A DNA stretch of 64,000 nt from Corynebacterium mucifaciens (GCF_012396315.1 NZ_JAAXPF010000002.1:209251-273250), one strand, 5' to 3'; shown: positions 1-8,781, numbered from the stretch's first letter. Notes: a model not told the origin generated them from the letters alone. Numbers and translations: made by a program.

Positions 1-240
1 CGGGTTGGCAGTTCCCACACGAGGAGATCCTAAAGCTGCCACGTTGAAGGAGACGATAACTGCAAGTCCGAAACAAGATAATGCGGTTACAAACCGAAAC
101 GCTTCAGCGATATCCGCGATTCGCGGGTATGCAAATTGCATTTGTTTGGAGGTCACCCAAAAGGAAACCCCGACACTGAATACAACCTGAATGACACCGA
201 GCACCAAGAACACTGGTGATCCGAGTTTTCTAGCGATCAT
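1..240 (-). CDS. ABC transporter permease, N-terminal part (runs off left edge)
   Basis: An ATG at 238-240 opens a stop-free minus-strand frame of 80 residues to base 1. Residues about 9-29 and 51-70 are strongly hydrophobic, giving two predicted membrane helices separated by a short polar loop. It starts 16 nt after the ABC ATPase in the same direction, so the two are probably one operon and this is the membrane partner. Only the first part is visible, so the subfamily cannot be named. The assignment as a permease rests on context plus hydrophobicity. Confidence 0.6.
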   Translation of the reverse strand, partial: MIARKLGSPVFLVLGVIQVVFSVGVSFWVTSKQMQFAYPRIADIAEAFRFVTALSCFGLAVIVSFNVAALGSPRVGTANP

Positions 241-256
241 AAGTTTGAAGCCTTGA

Positions 257-1006
257 TTAATTTCTCGAAGCCACGTAGGCGAGGGCGCGTTCCAGGTTAT
301 CGGTTGACACCGAGGAAAAATTTTCTGTCGAAACGTCTCTTAGTCGATCCCATGCTCCCTCGTACGCGACGCGACCGTTGTGGAGTGCAACCACGCTGTC
401 GGCCACATGCTCGAGATCATCCTGCAGATGCGTGGAAAGAATTATTGTTGCGCTATCTTTGAGGCGCTTAAGGAGACGCCGCACCTCAATCCTGGCTTGC
501 GGATCAAGACCCGCAGTAGGTTCATCCAAAAATAGAATGTCCGGCGAATGGATCAGAGCGGCTGCAATTCCAACACGTCGAGTTTGTCCTCCAGAAAGAT
601 TGCTAACTCTGGAATTCTCAATTTCGGGCAGCTCGACCAAATCTAAAACTTCCGGGATTCGCCGCAGATAGGCTTGTCTATCGAGACCTGCAACCCATCC
701 TGCATATGCAAGGGCGTCTCGACATGTCATTGTCGAGGCGAAATGTACATCTTGGGGAACGTAACCGATGCGACGCCGATAATTAACTAACGCTCTTCCT
801 GTGATCTCAGAGCCATTGACGGAAAACCCGCCTCGCGTCGGTTTTTCAATTGTGCATAGGAGACGGATCAACGTCGACTTTCCGCTGCCGTTTCCGCCTA
901 TCAGCGCTGAAAGGCCGGGCGAGAACGTCACCGAAACGTCTTTGACCGCTTCCGTGGTGCCGGTGCGGGACCTGAAAGTCTTGCTCAGCGAGTTGGTGCG
1001 AATCAA
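257..1006 (-). CDS. ABC transporter ATP-binding protein
   Basis: A 249-residue ATPase that would power export or import through the adjacent permease. Visible motifs: Walker A GGNGSGKS (37-44), Q-loop Gln85, signature LSGGQ (137-141), Walker B ILFLDEP (157-163) and H-loop His193. The start is TTG at 1006, preceded by a good ribosome site (GGAAGGAAG). It lies 15 nt after the secreted-protein gene and 16 nt before the permease. Base composition is A+T-richer than the rest of the window. Substrate unknown; the order secreted protein, ATPase, permease resembles bacteriocin or antimicrobial-peptide export/immunity cassettes, which is inference. Confidence 0.9.
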   Translation of the reverse strand: MIRTNSLSKTFRSRTGTTEAVKDVSVTFSPGLSALIGGNGSGKSTLIRLLCTIEKPTRGGFSVNGSEITGRALVNYRRRIGYVPQDVHFASTMTCRDALAYAGWVAGLDRQAYLRRIPEVLDLVELPEIENSRVSNLSGGQTRRVGIAAALIHSPDILFLDEPTAGLDPQARIEVRRLLKRLKDSATIILSTHLQDDLEHVADSVVALHNGRVAYEGAWDRLRDVSTENFSSVSTDNLERALAYVASRN

Positions 1007-1021
1007 GGAGCTTCCTTCCGA

Positions 1022-1585
1022 TTAGCGACACGCCCCAGAGTTATCTCCACGCAACGAGTTTCCTGTGTTACTCGCCACCCGGCCGTAATAATTACCGGCC
1101 CCCTGGCATGCACCAAAAGCTCGAACTATTTGGTTATTCACGCCCGTCACAGAACCAATGATTGGATCCGGCCTAAAAGAAAGATCTTTGCGGAGCTCTA
1201 CAGAAAAAGCAGTATTGTTTGGACAGTTTTGCCTTCCGCCTTGGATGCCCAGCCAATTCTTGGATTGGTCCCAACCGATATCCCAAACAACAAGACGGCA
1301 AGTTCCCGGCGCCCCAGTTTCCCGGAAAGCATACGGGGTAAATCCCGCGCCGTTTTTATCTTGCGCGACCCCCTCGTCATCGCGCGAATCGTCGGCCAGC
1401 CACGCCTTGGGTGCTTCAGACCATTGATATGGCACTGTCGGTGCGCCATCGCTGGGGGATGCGTCCGAAATGGGCGAGAGGGAGATTGCACTCGTTAGAG
1501 TCGCTGCTAGTCCGGCGAGAATGCGCCACTTCGTCGTCTTCAAGTTCTTTACTCCTTTGAGGCCTTTGTCGATGAGGTGGTCCAT
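1022..1585 (-). CDS. Secreted four-cysteine protein of unknown function
   Basis: A 187-residue protein with an export signal: basic residues up to Arg21, a hydrophobic stretch at 22-37 and a likely signal-peptidase site near Ala42. The mature part has exactly four cysteines (96, 121, 160, 186), compatible with two disulfides, is rich in Trp, Gly and Asn, and ends in Cys-Arg. The start at 1585 is chosen because AGGGGTG lies just upstream; an earlier in-frame start at 1624 falls before the -10 box. It is the first gene of a unit with an ABC ATPase and permease. I do not recognise the family. Candidate roles are a secreted toxin/bacteriocin or a surface-binding protein; neither is shown by the sequence. 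Confidence 0.75.
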   Translation of the reverse strand: MDHLIDKGLKGVKNLKTTKWRILAGLAATLTSAISLSPISDASPSDGAPTVPYQWSEAPKAWLADDSRDDEGVAQDKNGAGFTPYAFRETGAPGTCRLVVWDIGWDQSKNWLGIQGGRQNCPNNTAFSVELRKDLSFRPDPIIGSVTGVNNQIVRAFGACQGAGNYYGRVASNTGNSLRGDNSGACR

Positions 1586-1607
1586 TTGATTCACCCCTGA
1601 AACATAG

Positions 1608-1616
1608 ATGATAGCA
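1608..1616 (-). promoter_or_regulatory. Extended -10 promoter element for the secreted protein/ABC unit
   Basis: On the minus strand this reads TGCTATCAT, a TG-extended -10 element, 22 nt before the ATG at 1585. No good -35 is seen, as is usual for extended -10 promoters. The position implies a short leader with a ribosome site. Confidence 0.45.
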
Positions 1617-1673
1617 CAGGTCACCGCTAGCAGGCACTACTTTCACTTGTCCTGATCTGTTAACTCAGCCATG

Positions 1674-1689
1674 TAGCCTATTCAGGCTA
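1674..1689. repeat. Perfect inverted repeat in the left intergenic region
   Basis: TAGCCT, four-base spacer, AGGCTA. It sits about 60 bp upstream of the secreted-protein promoter and just before the dop remnant. It could be an operator for the divergent cassette, a weak terminator, or the edge of an inserted segment. Nothing in the sequence decides between these. Confidence 0.5.
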
Positions 1690-1712
1690 TGCTTAATAAC
1701 CAGTTGCGTTAA

Positions 1713-1867
1713 ATAGGAACCGAGACCGAGTACGACATTATTTGTCCGGATAGCCCGAAGTTCAGCCCACCGGTTATCTCAACGCACGCGGTGGCCGACA
1801 TCGTAGCGCTGCGCCCCCAGGCGCGAACACGTAGAAGCAGCGCCATGAAAGGATGCCCGCGGCTTCG
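1713..1867 (+). pseudogene. dop': Decayed copy of the dop 5' end
   Basis: About 42 in-frame codons read GTETEYDIICPDSPKF, then STHAV, then ALRPQARTR. This matches the N-terminus of the intact Dop encoded at 4733 ([28 protein letters not shown]). By hand alignment about four of five bases agree over some 118 positions. The start equivalent to the second Met of Dop is ATA here. After the ARTR codons there is a small deletion, and similarity ends at the 13-base string gcccgcggcttcg (1855-1867), which also occurs in dop at 4898-4910. No downstream dop sequence follows. The divergence shows it is not a recent duplicate. Confidence 0.85.
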
Positions 1868-2140
1868 CGCCAGGCCTTACGCCATGCCGCCGGTTTGATC
1901 GTGCCGGCGCTGCCGGGGGAGGGCTTCACGAGATGCGGGTGCGGGAAACCTTGTGCGAAATGCGGGGTGCACCACCGCTATCGGACGCAGGTGCCACCGT
2001 AAGCTCGGGATGGATCCGAGTCGGTGCGCCCTGCCGGGAGAGGAGGTAACCCTCGCCCTCGAGATGGTCGTACGCCGCGACCACGGAGCCGCGGGAGATT
2101 TGCAGCAGCATCAACTGGTCCAAAGAAATTGCATGAAACT
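1856..2140 (-). pseudogene. pdxR': Decayed pdxR (MocR/GntR-type regulator) remnant
   Basis: The minus strand still encodes the second half of a GntR-type winged helix ([20 protein letters not shown], from about 2100 down). After a frame change near 1925 comes IKPAAWRKAWREAAG (about 1855-1900), typical of the linker into the aminotransferase-like domain of MocR proteins. The helix-turn-helix start and almost all of the roughly 350-residue effector domain are missing, and no intact start is present. In Corynebacterium the intact gene is the PLP-responsive regulator transcribed divergently from pdxS, which is the orientation here. Its 3' side merges into the dop remnant. Confidence 0.75.
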
Positions 2141-2161
2141 GGCACTTGGAATCTACCAGTT
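2113..2161. promoter_or_regulatory. Repeated AACTGG half-sites upstream of pdxS
   Basis: AACTGG occurs at 2113-2118 and 2137-2142 (24 bp apart, the same helical face), and the inverted form CCAGTT at 2156-2161. The cluster lies immediately before pdxS. MocR-type regulators usually bind spaced repeats between themselves and their target, so this may be the old PdxR operator. The first copy lies inside the pdxR remnant, which lowers certainty. Confidence 0.35.
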
Positions 2162-2182
2162 GGAGGGTGCAAACTCGACAGC

Positions 2183-3058
2183 ATGTCTAAAGCACAGGAA
2201 CTAAACCAGCAATTCATCGGCGGCGTGATCATGGACGTGGTCACGCCCGAACAGGCCAAGATCGCCGAGGACGCAGGCGCATCCGCCGTCATGGCGCTCG
2301 AGCGCGTGCCTGCCGATATCCGCGCCCAGGGTGGCGTGGCCCGCATGTCGGATCCGGACCTCATCGAGGGCATCATCGAGGCCGTCGACATCCCGGTCAT
2401 GGCCAAGGCCCGCATCGGCCACATCGTGGAGGCGAAGATCCTCGAGCACCTGGGCGTGGACTACATCGACGAATCCGAGGTGCTCAGCCCAGCCGACTAC
2501 GTCAACCACATCGACAAGCGCGGCTTCTCGGTGCCGTTCGTGTGCGGCGCGACCAACCTCGGTGAGGCGCTGCGCCGCATCAACGAGGGCGCGTCCATGA
2601 TCCGCTCCAAGGGCGAGGCCGGCACCGGCGACGTGTCCGAGGCCACCAAGCACATCCGCAAGATCACCAGCGAAATCGCGGGCCTGCAGGCGATTTGGGC
2701 CAACAACCGCGATGAGCTCTACGTCGCCGCCAAGGAGCTCCAAGCGCCGTACGAGCTGGTGGCCCAGGTGGCAGAAAACGGCAAGCTGCCGGTTCCCCTG
2801 CTGGTCGCGGGTGGTGTTTCTACCCCGGCGGACGCCGCGTTCATGATGGAGCTCGGCGCGGACGGCGTGTTCGTCGGCTCCGGCATTTTCAAGTCCGGCA
2901 ACCCCGAGGCCCGCGCGAAGGCCGTGGTAAAGGCGACGAGGAACTGGAACGACATCGCGGTGGTCACCGAGGCCTCCCGCGGCCTGGGCGAGGCGATGGT
3001 GGGCATCAACGTGGCTGACCTGCCAGCGCCGCACCGCCTGGCAGAGCGTGGCTGGTAA
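2183..3058 (+). CDS. pdxS: Pyridoxal 5'-phosphate synthase, synthase subunit PdxS
   Basis: A 291-residue PdxS of usual length. It makes PLP from ribose 5-phosphate, glyceraldehyde 3-phosphate and ammonia. Visible: Asp18 in IMDVV, the Schiff-base lysine Lys75 in [10 protein letters not shown], and Lys143 in [10 protein letters not shown]. The ATG at 2183 starts the conserved N-terminus; GGAGGG at 2161-2166 is a rather distant ribosome site. The glutaminase partner PdxT normally follows directly and is missing; the next gene is convergent. PdxS can use free ammonia in vitro, so the protein may still work, or pdxT is elsewhere. The neighbouring regulator is broken. Confidence 0.95.
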   Translation: MSKAQELNQQFIGGVIMDVVTPEQAKIAEDAGASAVMALERVPADIRAQGGVARMSDPDLIEGIIEAVDIPVMAKARIGHIVEAKILEHLGVDYIDESEVLSPADYVNHIDKRGFSVPFVCGATNLGEALRRINEGASMIRSKGEAGTGDVSEATKHIRKITSEIAGLQAIWANNRDELYVAAKELQAPYELVAQVAENGKLPVPLLVAGGVSTPADAAFMMELGADGVFVGSGIFKSGNPEARAKAVVKATRNWNDIAVVTEASRGLGEAMVGINVADLPAPHRLAERGW

Positions 3059-3075
3059 CAGGCAGTAGAAACGGG

Positions 3076-3108
3076 AAGGCCCACTATCTTGCGGATAGTG
3101 GGCCTTTG
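3076..3108. terminator. Bidirectional terminator after pdxS
   Basis: A 13-bp perfect stem (AAGGCCCACTATC pairing with GATAGTGGGCCTT) with a five-base loop, followed by a short T run. It lies between pdxS and the convergent transporter remnant and can serve both. Confidence 0.85.
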
Positions 3109-3132
3109 CGTTGCAGAGGTGGGCTTCGCCGG

Positions 3133-4621
3133 TTAGCGAATGTCGGCGAACTTGCGCACCACCCAGCGGCGGATGGCGATGAGGAACACGCCAAGCACGA
3201 TCGTGATCGCGGAAAGGGTGAGGAAGAAGGTGCGCTCGGCGGCCGCGTCGTCCGGGTTGTACAGGGAGCCCAGCACGCCGGACAGTGCGGTGCCCATGGA
3301 CACCGACATCAGCCAGACCGCGAACAGCCGGGACTTGAACGCCTGTGGGGCGACCTTGGTGGCCAGCGAGTTGCCCACGGGGGACAAAAACAGCTCGCCG
3401 ATGGTGAACAGGAACAAGATCACCACGAGCACTACAAGGGGAGTTGACTGCTCGCCCTTGCCCACGTACGGCAGGAAGATAAACAAGGACAGGCCGATGA
3501 TGATGTTGGCGACGCCGAACTTGGTGGCGGAGGCCCACTGGCGCTCGCCGAGCTTGGTCCACGCGGCGGCAAACAGCGGCGCGAAGATGATGATGAACGC
3601 GGGGTTGAAGGACTGCACCTGCGCCGGCTCGAGCACCCACTTGAACAGGCTGAGGTCCGCGCGCTGGTCGGCGTAGACCGCGACCACGGTGAACTGCGAC
3701 TGGAAGATGGCAAAGAACGCCACCGAGCCGACGAGGAGGGGGATGTAGCCGGTGAGGCGGGATTTCTCTGCGTCAGTGACCTCGTGGCGTACATCTCGCG
3801 CAGCAGCACCACTGTCGCCACCAGGGCAACCGCGAAGACGACCCAGGAGAGCCAATCCAGCGGCAGAATGCCGGTAGTCAGCAAACCGACCAGCAGGAGC
3901 GCGATTGCGGCGACGCCCAGCCCCCACTTTGCCCATTCGGAGCGCGGCAAGGGGTTGGGGACCTCAGAGCCGGCGGCACCGATGGTGGATTTGCGCATCA
4001 CGGTGTACTGCACCAGACCAAAGGCCATGCCGATGGCTGCAAGGCCGAAGCCCCAGTGGAAGCCGGCCATGCCCCACACCCAGCCGGTGATCGCGGGACC
4101 GAACAGGCCGCCGATGTTGACCGCCATGTAGAAGATGGAAAAGCCCGCGTCGCGGCGCGGGTCCTCGCGGCTGTAGAGATCCCCCAGCACCACCTGGGAC
4201 GCCGTCTTCACGCCGCCGGAGCCGATGCCGACGCAGACCAGTCCGATGGCGAGGCCGACGGCGCCTGGAACCAAGGCGAGCATGACGTGGCCGATCATGA
4301 CCAAAATCGCGGAGTAGTACAGGGTGCGTTCAGGGCCGAGAAGTCGGTCGCCGACGAACGACGCCACCAGCGCCATCATGTAGACGAAACCGCCGTAGGC
4401 GCCGACGATGCTCAAGGCGGTGGCCGGTCGATGCCGAGCCCGCCATCGGTTGTGGCGTAGTACATGTAAAACGCCAGCAGCGCCTGCATGCCGTAGAAGC
4501 TGAATCGCTCCCACAGCTCGATGCCGAAGAGGTTGGCCAGGCCCCATGGTTGTCCGAAAAATGTGCGCTCGGTCCGCGGGGTGTCCGCACCGGGCTGGGT
4601 TTGTGTAGATATAAATAAATA
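3133..4621 (-). pseudogene. POT/PTR2-family peptide transporter, inactivated
   Basis: Protein similarity to the proton-coupled oligopeptide transporter family runs across three reading frames. Frame one has [18 protein letters not shown] near the N-terminus and runs to about 4420. Frame two starts [13 protein letters not shown] and runs to about 3790. Frame three starts EVTDAEKSRL and continues to 3133. Each junction is repaired by adding one base (in the codons around 4420 and around 3790), so both look like single-base deletions. The expected start, just before STQTQPG at about 4610, reads ATA and has no ribosome site. Three independent lesions favour true decay over sequencing error. Four or more hydrophobic segments per piece remain. 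Confidence 0.85.
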
Positions 4622-4732
4622 AAATACGACCCACCGTATTAACGGCCAAATACCTCGCGGCAGCGATTCTGCGCGGGTTTCTCGAAAAACACTGCGAAAT
4701 TCCCGCAGCAACCGCCTGTACGCTCGGCACCC

Positions 4733-6232
4733 ATGACGCGCTACATGGGAACCGAGACCGAGTACGGCATCACCTGCCCGGATAACCCGCAGATCAGCCC
4801 GCTGGTCACCTCAACGCACGCGGTGGTCGCCTACGCGGCGCTGCGGACCCAGGCACGCACACGCTGGGACTACGCAGAAGAGGCGCCGCTGAAAGACGCC
4901 CGCGGCTTCGACCTGCAGCGCTACCGTAGCGTGCCGGTGGTGGACGCGAACGCCATCGGCGTGGCCAACGTGGTCACCACCAACGGCGCGCGCTACTACG
5001 TCGACCACGGACACCCGGAGTACTCCAGCCCGGAGTGCTCGAATGCCTTCGACGCCATGGTTTACGACGCAGCCGGCGACATCATTCTCAACGACGCCGC
5101 AACGTGCATTCGCCAGCTCTGGGAGCAGCAGGTGTCCGTGCTGGCCAAGCACGAGCCGTGCCCGCCGCTGAAGTTCTACAAGAACAACGTCGATGGCAAG
5201 GGCCGCTCCTACGGCAGCCACGAGAACTACCTGTATTCGCGCCACACCAACTTTGAAAACCTCACCCAGGCGCTCATCCCGTTCTTTGTCACCCGCCAGG
5301 TCATCATCGGCGCGGGTCGAGTGGGCATCGGTCAGGAATCGGAGCGGCCCGGCTTCCAGATCTCCCAGCGCGCGGACTACTTCGAGCAGGAGGTATCGCT
5401 GGAGACCACGCTCAACCGCGGGATTGTCAACACCCGCGACGAGCCGCACGCGCCGGAGGAGGACTTCCGCCGCCTCCACGTCATCGTGGGGGATGCGAAC
5501 ATGAGCCAGTACTCCAACTTCCTCAAACTCGGCATGACCTCGCTCGTGCTCGACGCGATCGAGGCCGGCGTGGACTTCACCGACCTCCGCCTGCAAAACC
5601 CCGTCGAGGAGATCAAGGCCGTCAGCCACGACCCCTCGCTCCAGCATGAGCTCACGCTTCTCGACGGCCGCAGGTTGACCGCGATTTCGGTCTTGCGCGA
5701 ATATAGGAAGCGCTGTGAGGGGCGAAGCAACGTCGATACGCAAGTGCTGGAGATGTGGGGCGAGATCCTCGACGATCTCGAGCGCGACCCGCTTTCCACC
5801 GCAGACCGGCTGGACTGGACCGCGAAATGGGCGCTGGTGCGCCGATTCGAGGCGCGCGGCGCCACGCAGGCGAAGCTGCAAGCCATCGACCTGCAGTACG
5901 CGGACATCGACCCACAGGTGTCCCTCTACCATGCGCTTGTGCGAAAGGGGGCGATGAAATGCATGGTCTCCGCAGAGGAAATTGCGCGCGCCGCAGTGCA
6001 CCCGCCGGAGGACACCCGCGCGTACTTCCGCGGCCGGGCTGGGGAGAAGTTCGCGGCGGACCTGACCGCGTCCAGTTGGCAGTCCATGCTGTTCACCGTG
6101 GACGGGGAGCTGTACCGGGTGCCGCTCGACCTCGTGGGCGCGCATACAAAGCAACAGGTGGGCCAGCTGATCGACAGCGCCGAAACAACCGAAGCGCTGC
6201 TTTCTGGCTTGGGGCTGACCCCGGAGCGGTAG
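4733..6232 (+). CDS. dop: Deamidase/depupylase of Pup
   Basis: A 499-residue Dop: converts the C-terminal Gln of Pup to Glu and removes Pup from proteins. The N-terminal GTETEYG holds the carboxylates of the glutamine-synthetase-like ATP/Mg site; [12 protein letters not shown] and [11 protein letters not shown] are further family blocks shared with PafA. Dop is distinguished by the loop after STHAV. Start: ATG 4733, eight bases after TACGCT, suggesting a leaderless transcript; ATG 4745 is an alternative. It is followed by pup after 10 bp. In relatives an ARC/Mpa ATPase gene lies upstream; here that place is taken by a dead transporter. Confidence 0.95.
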   Translation: MTRYMGTETEYGITCPDNPQISPLVTSTHAVVAYAALRTQARTRWDYAEEAPLKDARGFDLQRYRSVPVVDANAIGVANVVTTNGARYYVDHGHPEYSSPECSNAFDAMVYDAAGDIILNDAATCIRQLWEQQVSVLAKHEPCPPLKFYKNNVDGKGRSYGSHENYLYSRHTNFENLTQALIPFFVTRQVIIGAGRVGIGQESERPGFQISQRADYFEQEVSLETTLNRGIVNTRDEPHAPEEDFRRLHVIVGDANMSQYSNFLKLGMTSLVLDAIEAGVDFTDLRLQNPVEEIKAVSHDPSLQHELTLLDGRRLTAISVLREYRKRCEGRSNVDTQVLEMWGEILDDLERDPLSTADRLDWTAKWALVRRFEARGATQAKLQAIDLQYADIDPQVSLYHALVRKGAMKCMVSAEEIARAAVHPPEDTRAYFRGRAGEKFAADLTASSWQSMLFTVDGELYRVPLDLVGAHTKQQVGQLIDSAETTEALLSGLGLTPER

Positions 6233-6242
6233 TGTTGCGGCT

Positions 6243-6425
6243 ATGGCTACCCAACAGACACACGCCTCGGGCAACGGAGGCGATGACCACAACGAGGACT
6301 TCGAGGCCGGCCAGGCGCAGATCAACACCGCGGGCACGGACGGCCTGCTCGACGAGATCGATGCGCTGTTGGCGAGTAATTCCGAGGAGTTTGTGAAGTC
6401 CTTCGTGCAGAAGGGCGGGCAGTAA
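6243..6425 (+). CDS. pup: Prokaryotic ubiquitin-like protein Pup
   Basis: 60 residues ending in Lys-Gly-Gly-Gln, the deamidatable tail that Dop turns into Gly-Gly-Glu before ligation to target lysines by PafA. The N-terminal half is polar and acidic (disordered); the C-terminal half (about 34-55) is the amphipathic segment that binds the ARC/Mpa ATPase and Dop/PafA. The ATG lies seven bases after TAGTGT, so it may also have its own leaderless start inside the dop-pup gap. No prcB/prcA follows; pafA starts 28 bp later. Confidence 0.97.
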   Translation: MATQQTHASGNGGDDHNEDFEAGQAQINTAGTDGLLDEIDALLASNSEEFVKSFVQKGGQ

Positions 6426-6453
6426 GCTGGCCACCGGCTACCCGCGCCGCATC

Positions 6454-7812
6454 ATGGGCGTGGAAACGGAGTTCGGCGTCGCTGCGTACGACGGCGCGAG
6501 TCAAGTACTGACCCCCGAGGAGGTGGCCCGCTACCTCTTCCGTCCGGTTGTAGCGGCTCACCGCAGCTCAAACGTGTTCACCGAAAACGCCTCGCGTCTG
6601 TACCTGGACGTGGGGTCGCACCCGGAATATGCGACTGCGGAATGCGACTCGCTAAGCCAGCTGCTGGCGTACGACAAAGCGGGGGAGCGGATCTTCCACC
6701 GTCTGTCGCAGCAGTGCGACGAGGCGTTGCGCGCGGACGGGTTTAATGGTTCCACGTACCTGTTCAAGAACAACGTGGATTCGCGCGGCAACTCCTACGG
6801 CGCGCACGAGAACTACCTGGTCAGCCGCGAACTCGCGCTGAAATCCTTCGGCGAACAGCTGCTGCCGTTTTTGATCACCCGCCAGCTCATCTGCGGGGCC
6901 GGCAAGATCGCGGCCGGCCGCTTCGTCATCTCGCAGCGCGCGGACCAGGTGTGGGAGGGAGTCTCGTCCGCCACGACCCGCACCCGGCCGATCATCAACA
7001 CCCGCGACGAGCCGCACGCGGATTCCCACCGCTTCCGCAGGATGCACGTCATCGTGGGCGATTCGAACATGTCCGAGCCGACGTTCGCCCTGAAGGTCGG
7101 GTCCATGCTGCTAGTCATCGAGATGCTCGAAGCAGGGTTCGACCTGCCGGAGATGGAGCTTGCGGACCCGATCTCGCACATCCGCGACATCGCCGCAGAC
7201 CCGACAGGAGCCACAGAGCTTACCCTCGCGGCTGGCGGCACCATCACCGCGCTGGAGGTGCAGCAGCGGACCCTGGAGACCGCGAAGCGGTGGCTGGCGC
7301 AGCGGCCCGACGAGGGCACCCCCAACGAGGAGATGGCTCGGATCGTCGACCTGTGGGAACGCGTGCTCGAAGCCATCGCCACCCAGGACTTCTCCGGCGT
7401 GGACACGGAGATCGACTGGGTGATCAAGCGCAAACTGCTCACCCAGTTCAAAGACCGTCTGGGGTGCGACTGGGACCACCCGAAGCTCGCCCAGATCGAC
7501 CTGACCTACCACGACATCCACCCACAGCGCGGCCTGTTCTACCTGCTGCAGCACCGGGGGCTCGCCGCTCGCTGGGTCGACGACGCCGCAATCGAGCACG
7601 CCGTCACCCACCCGCCCGCGACGACTCGGGCGGCCGTCCGCGGAGCATTCCTCGACGCCGTGCGGGAGGCAGCGCTGTCGCATAACGTTGACTGGGTGCA
7701 CCTCAAGGTCAACCGGCCCGAGCCCCGCACGGTGGAACTGCCCGACCCGTTTGCCGCGAGCAGCGACACCGCCACCGATCTGATTCGCTGGGTGCAATCA
7801 CAGAAAGGCTAG
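6454..7812 (+). CDS. pafA: Pup--protein ligase PafA
   Basis: A 452-residue glutamine-synthetase-like ligase that joins deamidated Pup to lysine side chains using ATP. It shares MGVETEFGV (start), [28 protein letters not shown] and MHVIVGDSNMS with Dop but lacks the Dop-specific loop. The ATG at 6454 is the only standard start. Codons just before it read Arg-Arg-Ile, which normally belong to the protein, so initiation at CTG 6427 is possible. It is followed by the WYL pair, as in mycobacteria. Confidence 0.95.
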   Translation: MGVETEFGVAAYDGASQVLTPEEVARYLFRPVVAAHRSSNVFTENASRLYLDVGSHPEYATAECDSLSQLLAYDKAGERIFHRLSQQCDEALRADGFNGSTYLFKNNVDSRGNSYGAHENYLVSRELALKSFGEQLLPFLITRQLICGAGKIAAGRFVISQRADQVWEGVSSATTRTRPIINTRDEPHADSHRFRRMHVIVGDSNMSEPTFALKVGSMLLVIEMLEAGFDLPEMELADPISHIRDIAADPTGATELTLAAGGTITALEVQQRTLETAKRWLAQRPDEGTPNEEMARIVDLWERVLEAIATQDFSGVDTEIDWVIKRKLLTQFKDRLGCDWDHPKLAQIDLTYHDIHPQRGLFYLLQHRGLAARWVDDAAIEHAVTHPPATTRAAVRGAFLDAVREAALSHNVDWVHLKVNRPEPRTVELPDPFAASSDTATDLIRWVQSQKG

Positions 7813-7818
7813 GTCGCA

Positions 7819-8781
7819 GTGGCCAACGACAACGACATGATTGTGCGCCAGGTAGGGCTCACGTTCGCCCTGCTGGCGTCGCCGGAGAAGCGGGATGTGG
7901 CGTGGGTGCAGGCGCACGTCGACGGCTACGGCGACCGCACACGCGACGCGGCCACCCACTTGGTGGAACGCGACGTTCGCGAGTTGCGCGACCTCGGTGT
8001 GCCGGCGCGCTATCAGGACGGCGAGGTCTGGGTGGTCAAGGACCTGTACGAGCTCCCGCCTGTGGACCTGACCGCCGAGGAAGCGTCCGTGATAGGGCTC
8101 GCTGCCGATTTGAGCAAGCCAGGGTCCCTGGGCGAATTCGCTCGCTCCGGGTGGACGAAACTGGCGGCGTCGGGGGCGACCCGCACCATGGACGCCCCGG
8201 CGCTGATGTCGGTGTCCAACGATATCTTCCAACTGCGCCCGGACACCCTGCGCGCGATTGTGAAGTGCGTGCAGGCGAAGCAGCGCATCTCCTTCGATTT
8301 CGTGCGCGCGCCGGGCAAAGACCCGGAGCGGAGAGTGACGGATCCATGGGGAGTGGTGTCCCTGAACAACCGCGCGTACTTCGTCGGCTACGACATTGAT
8401 CGCGACGACGTCCGTGTCTTCCGGTTGAAGAAAGTCTCGGGGTTGAAGAAGGTTCGCCACACCGATGCATTTCATGAACGGCAAGGTGACCTGCAGGCTC
8501 TCGTCGAGGCCACGCTAGGCGGGGAGCTTGTCGACGCCACCGTGACGGTCGCTGCAGGGACGGGCGAAGCGCTGGCGCAGCGCGGAATGCGCGCGTCGGG
8601 GGAGGGCACCGGGAACGACACCGGAAACGACACCGACGTCATCACGGTACGGAACGCGGACCGGGACTGGGCCGTGCGCACGATCGCGAGCCTGGGCGGC
8701 AGCGTCGTTCGTGTAGAGCCGGCAGACATCCGTCAGGACGTCGTCAAGCTGCTGCGTACTGCCGTTGAAGGGAGCGAATAA
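7819..8781 (+). CDS. pafB: WYL-domain transcriptional regulator PafB
   Basis: A 320-residue protein starting at GTG 7819, seven bases after pafA. The N-terminal third is a winged helix-turn-helix, and the central to C-terminal part is a WYL domain (RVTDPWGVVSLNNRAYFVGYD about residues 173-193). With PafC it forms the PafBC activator of the RecA-independent DNA-damage response in mycobacteria; the domain senses single-stranded DNA. A short Gly/Asn/Asp-rich linker (near 270) is low-complexity. It overlaps pafC by one base, implying coupled translation. Confidence 0.9.
   Translation: MANDNDMIVRQVGLTFALLASPEKRDVAWVQAHVDGYGDRTRDAATHLVERDVRELRDLGVPARYQDGEVWVVKDLYELPPVDLTAEEASVIGLAADLSKPGSLGEFARSGWTKLAASGATRTMDAPALMSVSNDIFQLRPDTLRAIVKCVQAKQRISFDFVRAPGKDPERRVTDPWGVVSLNNRAYFVGYDIDRDDVRVFRLKKVSGLKKVRHTDAFHERQGDLQALVEATLGGELVDATVTVAAGTGEALAQRGMRASGEGTGNDTGNDTDVITVRNADRDWAVRTIASLGGSVVRVEPADIRQDVVKLLRTAVEGSE

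Noticed and set aside
1022..1624. Lactococcin-972-family bacteriocin
   Set aside because: Those precursors are about 90 residues; this protein is twice as long, has four cysteines and no recognisable similarity. Only the neighbourhood is reminiscent.
2201..3640. 479-codon minus-strand frame across pdxS and the transporter
   Set aside because: It crosses a clear terminator and two unrelated coding regions; low-complexity translation without family features.
4811..6337. 508-codon open frame opposite dop
   Set aside because: Shadow frame from high G+C third positions; the composition (His/Val/Arg-rich, no motif) and the perfect match of the plus-strand protein to Dop exclude it. The same holds for 24339-26129 opposite pflB, 39770-40672 opposite secA2 and 12408-13349 opposite helY.
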